Origin: Burkholderiaceae bacterium
GTDB taxonomy: Bacteria; Pseudomonadota; Gammaproteobacteria; Burkholderiales; Burkholderiaceae_E
Direction of reading: 5' to 3'
DNA: 36,089 nt
Assembly: GCA_021463505.1 (NCBI GenBank)
Contig: JAJTYR010000035.1
Coordinates: forward strand, 1-36,089
The notes beneath the pieces are model-generated. The model was not told where the DNA came from. It did not search any database and saw only the letters and a list, made by a program, of their open reading frames with translations. This document shows, in pieces, positions 33,363 to 36,089 of the stretch. Within the stretch, counting starts at the first letter, position 1; the number at the start of each line of letters is the position of its first letter. Made by a program: the position numbers and the translations under genes.

Positions 33363-36089
33363 GCTTTGCCCCGCACCCGGGTCAGCCCGCCGGCGAGATA
33401 GCGGGCCATGACGTCACTCTCGTGCCCGGGGGTGTACCCCGTACCCACCGGTTCCCACGCCCCCTTGCCGTCGCGCCCACCGGGTTGCGCCTTCTCGATG
33501 CGCACCAGCGTCTCCTTCGGCACGGTATTGACAGCGTGGTTGTCGACGTCGAAGCCGAAGACGAACGACATGCTGCCCGCCTTCTTGTGGAACAGACTGT
33601 CCGTCTGGTGCATGGGCGGCGCCCAGCCGCGCGTCACGCTCTGGTGCGAGCCGTAGCGGAAGTTCGACTGGTAGCCGGTGTCGGCTGCCAGCGCCCGCCC
33701 GTCGGGCCGCGTCTCGTGGGCGAGCACGGTGCGCTCGGTGGCGATCCAGGCGCTGTGCTTGGTCATGACCACGCCGTACGGATAGGCGGGGTTGTACTTC
33801 ACCCGCGTGAGCAGGCGAAAGGCCTTGTAGCGCGGGTCCGATGACTGCCACCCGGCGTAGGGCCGGTCCGCCGGGTTCGCGTCGACGTAGATGTAGTCGC
33901 CATCCTCGATGCCGAGATCCTTTGCCGCCTGCGGGTTCATGTGAACGTGCCAGTCGCCGACGCCAGGCTGGCGCTTGTCCATCCGGTACGGGTCGCCGAA
34001 GTTGTTGCTCCAGATCCAGTTCCAGTCCACCGTCGCCCACGACGAGTGCGTGGTGTGGCGGCTCTTCGGCGTCATGCAGAAGAAGCGGAAGCCCTGCTCC
34101 CACAACGGGTTCGTGGTCTGCTTGACCTGCAGCCACGAAAGCTTGTTGTTGGCCACGGCGCGCAAGTCCGCATCGAGCAGTTTCTCCTGCAGCATCTTCG
34201 GGGTGATCCCGTAGTTCTTTGGCCGGATGTAGGGACTCGTCGAGACGATGACGCTCGGCAGGTAGGGCGTCGCTTCGGGGGCCTCGCGGTGCACCACCAG
34301 GTTCTCGCCGTACTCGATCGCCTCGGGAATGTCGGTGTAGGCATTGAGCCGGCCGGTATCGGTGTAGAACGGAATGCTGTCGTGCACCTGCTCGTAGAAC
34401 GGCACCCGGGGATAGGTGCGGAACAGCAACAGGGCGGCACCCGGCTCGCCGTACTTGCCGGCCATGATGTCCTCGACCGTGTAGCCCTTCGTGGTCGTGG
34501 AGTTGTCGAGCACCCGCTGGATGTAGACCTCCGGCTTGCCTTCGAGCATGAACTTCCAGTGGTCGCGGAAGCGCTTGTCGCCGGTGAGGGCGGAGAGCTT
34601 TTCCGCGACCATCGCGAAGATCATGCCGTCGTCCCGGGAATCGTAGACCGGCTTGATGCCGTCCCCGCCCCAGATCTGCAGGAACGGGTTGGAGCACGAG
34701 ACGCCGCACTCCAGGGTCTGGAATTCGAGCCAGGTGTTGGCCGGCAGGACGACGTCGGAGTACTCGGCGGAACCGGTCCATTCCACCTGCTGGTCGATGA
34801 TCAGGTCGATCTTCGGGTTGACGTTCACCAGCAGGTGGTAGATCCACTTCGCCTGGTTCAGCAGGTTCGCATTGTTGTACCACATCACCTTGGTGGGACT
34901 CGGCATGTGGCTCTTGCCGGTGAACACCTTGCGCCCCGCCTCCGGGGTGTCGACGATGAACGGGCGCTCGCCGAAGCCCCAGTAGCTCATCTCCTCGCCG
35001 TGCTCGAGTTCGCGGATGTTCTGCGGCCCGATCCTGCCGTGTGGGTCGAGCACCTGGTTGAAGGGATCCTCGCGCACGTAGGCGCCCCCCACACCGGGTC
35101 CGGACCAGGGGGATCCCTGGAACAGCGCGCCCTTGTAGTTGCCGGCCCAGGTGTGTGCCCCGGAGCCCGGGATGCCGATGCTGCCGACCAGCATGAGCGG
35201 CAGCATGACCGCGCGATTGTGCAGCGTGGCGTGGAAGTAGTGGTTGATGCCCTCGCCGTAGTGGATCGCGATCGGATAGGCCTCGCGCGGCTTGCCCTTG
35301 AAGTCCGGATCCCAGAAGCGGCGTGCGAAATCCTTCGCCAGTCGCTCGATCAGTTCCTTCGATGCGCCGCTGATGTCGCTCACCGTGTCGAGGTCGTAAT
35401 CGCGCAGGTGCACCTTGTACATCTGCCACACGGTCATGACCTCGACTTCGGCGCCGTTCGTCAGCTTCACCCTTCCCTGCCACGCGAGGTCGGGCCCGAC
35501 GCCGAGCGCCGCGAGTCTGCCGCCCACGTCGTCGCGCGAGATCGCCTTGAAGGTCTGTGTCTTCGCGTCACGCACGACGTAGTCGCCCAGGCGTTCGCGC
35601 TGTGCGGCAGTCAGGCCCTGGATGGTGAAGCTCGGACCACGCGAGATGTCCTTCGCGCGATAACCCGCGAGGAAGTCCTCCGGCTTGAGGCGCCCGAGCG
35701 TGTCGGTGCGCACCAGAAGCGGAAAATCGGTGAACTGCTCGACAAAGGCCTTGTCGTACCAGCCCTTCTCCATCAGGTACCGGGTGACGCCGAGGAAGAT
35801 CGCCGTGTCGGACAGGCCGGGGCGCACCGAGATCCAGTAGTCGGCCTTCGTCGCGGTGGGGTTGTATTCCGGTGCGATGACCGCAATGCGCCCGCCGCGC
35901 TCCATGATCTCGGTGAGCCAGTGGGCCTCCGGCATCTTGTTCTCGATCAGGTTCTTGCCCACCTGCACCGTGAACTTGGTGAAGCGCAGGTCGTTCAGAT
36001 CGATGTCGGAGGTCTGCAGCCCGTGCACGAACGGCTGGCCCGGCGCCTGGTCACCGCGCCAGGTGTACTCCGACCACTCGCGCCCGCCT
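33359..36089 (-). CDS. Molybdopterin oxidoreductase catalytic (alpha) subunit, NarG/EbdA-like, 5' end outside window
   Basis: About 909 residues of the C-terminal side are visible; the N-terminus with the Tat signal, the first Fe-S cluster and the molybdenum ligand lies beyond the right edge. Present parts include GGRIAVIAPEYNPTATKADY and ISVRPGLSDTAIFLGVTRYL, then GINHYFHATLHNRAVMLPLM and GSIGIPGSGAHTWAGNYKGA, QVEWTGSAEYSDVVLPANTW, and the C-terminal cofactor domain with MTPKSRHTTHSSWATVDW. The size and the pairing with a four-cluster beta subunit, TorD chaperone and heme-b gamma subunit place it in the type II DMSO reductase family (nitrate, selenate, chlorate reductases; DMS and ethylbenzene dehydrogenases; sterol C25 dehydrogenases). 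The substrate cannot be assigned. Its stop overlaps the small gene by 4 bases. Confidence 0.92.
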   Translation of the reverse strand, partial: GGREWSEYTWRGDQAPGQPFVHGLQTSDIDLNDLRFTKFTVQVGKNLIENKMPEAHWLTEIMERGGRIAVIAPEYNPTATKADYWISVRPGLSDTAIFLGVTRYLMEKGWYDKAFVEQFTDFPLLVRTDTLGRLKPEDFLAGYRAKDISRGPSFTIQGLTAAQRERLGDYVVRDAKTQTFKAISRDDVGGRLAALGVGPDLAWQGRVKLTNGAEVEVMTVWQMYKVHLRDYDLDTVSDISGASKELIERLAKDFARRFWDPDFKGKPREAYPIAIHYGEGINHYFHATLHNRAVMLPLMLVGSIGIPGSGAHTWAGNYKGALFQGSPWSGPGVGGAYVREDPFNQVLDPHGRIGPQNIRELEHGEEMSYWGFGERPFIVDTPEAGRKVFTGKSHMPSPTKVMWYNNANLLNQAKWIYHLLVNVNPKIDLIIDQQVEWTGSAEYSDVVLPANTWLEFQTLECGVSCSNPFLQIWGGDGIKPVYDSRDDGMIFAMVAEKLSALTGDKRFRDHWKFMLEGKPEVYIQRVLDNSTTTKGYTVEDIMAGKYGEPGAALLLFRTYPRVPFYEQVHDSIPFYTDTGRLNAYTDIPEAIEYGENLVVHREAPEATPYLPSVIVSTSPYIRPKNYGITPKMLQEKLLDADLRAVANNKLSWLQVKQTTNPLWEQGFRFFCMTPKSRHTTHSSWATVDWNWIWSNNFGDPYRMDKRQPGVGDWHVHMNPQAAKDLGIEDGDYIYVDANPADRPYAGWQSSDPRYKAFRLLTRVKYNPAYPYGVVMTKHSAWIATERTVLAHETRPDGRALAADTGYQSNFRYGSHQSVTRGWAPPMHQTDSLFHKKAGSMSFVFGFDVDNHAVNTVPKETLVRIEKAQPGGRDGKGAWEPVGTGYTPGHESDVMARYLAGGLTRVRGKA

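Overview
The window reads as part of the chromosome of a GC-rich betaproteobacterium, most likely of the order Burkholderiales. The evidence is the uniformly high GC content, the gene order fimV-asd-leuB-leuD-entericidin-leuC (typical of that group) and the betaproteobacterial character of the housekeeping genes. No 16S rRNA gene is present, so a genus cannot be given.

Left part (1-12.7 kb): a mostly minus-strand core block. It holds the start of fimV, asd, the leucine genes leuB/leuD/leuC with a small entericidin-like lipoprotein gene between leuD and leuC, an M48 metallopeptidase lipoprotein, an MFS transporter that overlaps aroC, a VapBC toxin-antitoxin pair and gltX. Divergent from gltX are a short MgtE-like gene, a DUF938 methyltransferase and a tRNA-Val(CAC) with a clear sigma70-type promoter.

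Middle part (12.7-26.4 kb): an accessory region. Its left side is full of debris: a transposase-like remnant, a cytochrome b561/DUF2271-like/PepSY cluster whose last gene is cut short, a MazEF pair, a possible integrase fragment and a cut-off protein-phosphatase fragment. Next comes a six-gene run that looks like one operon: higB-higA followed 7 bp later by a complete type II Wadjet system (jetA-jetB-jetC-jetD), the SMC-like complex and nuclease known to act against plasmids. Downstream, on the other strand, lie an HTH regulator of the HVO_A0114 type, a PaiB-like flavin-binding protein and a badly damaged P-type H+-ATPase gene.

Right part (26.4-36.1 kb): a minus-strand block. Reading from the right edge: a NarG/EbdA-like molybdopterin catalytic subunit (its 5' end lies outside the window), a small unknown protein, a four-cluster Fe-S beta subunit, a TorD-type chaperone, a heme-b gamma subunit with a C-terminal membrane helix, and a radical SAM/SPASM protein with a C-terminal PCP_red-like domain. 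Further on are a sulfatase and a hemerythrin-like protein. The alpha-beta-delta-gamma order is that of the ser/clr/ddh type II DMSO reductase operons. The small protein, the membrane-anchored gamma subunit, the CxxCH tail of the chaperone and the NirJ/AhbC-like radical SAM-PCP_red protein are not part of the standard set, so this may be a less-described variant whose substrate cannot be told from sequence alone.

The two most notable items are the higBA-Wadjet operon and the extended molybdoenzyme operon with its putative tetrapyrrole-active radical SAM enzyme.
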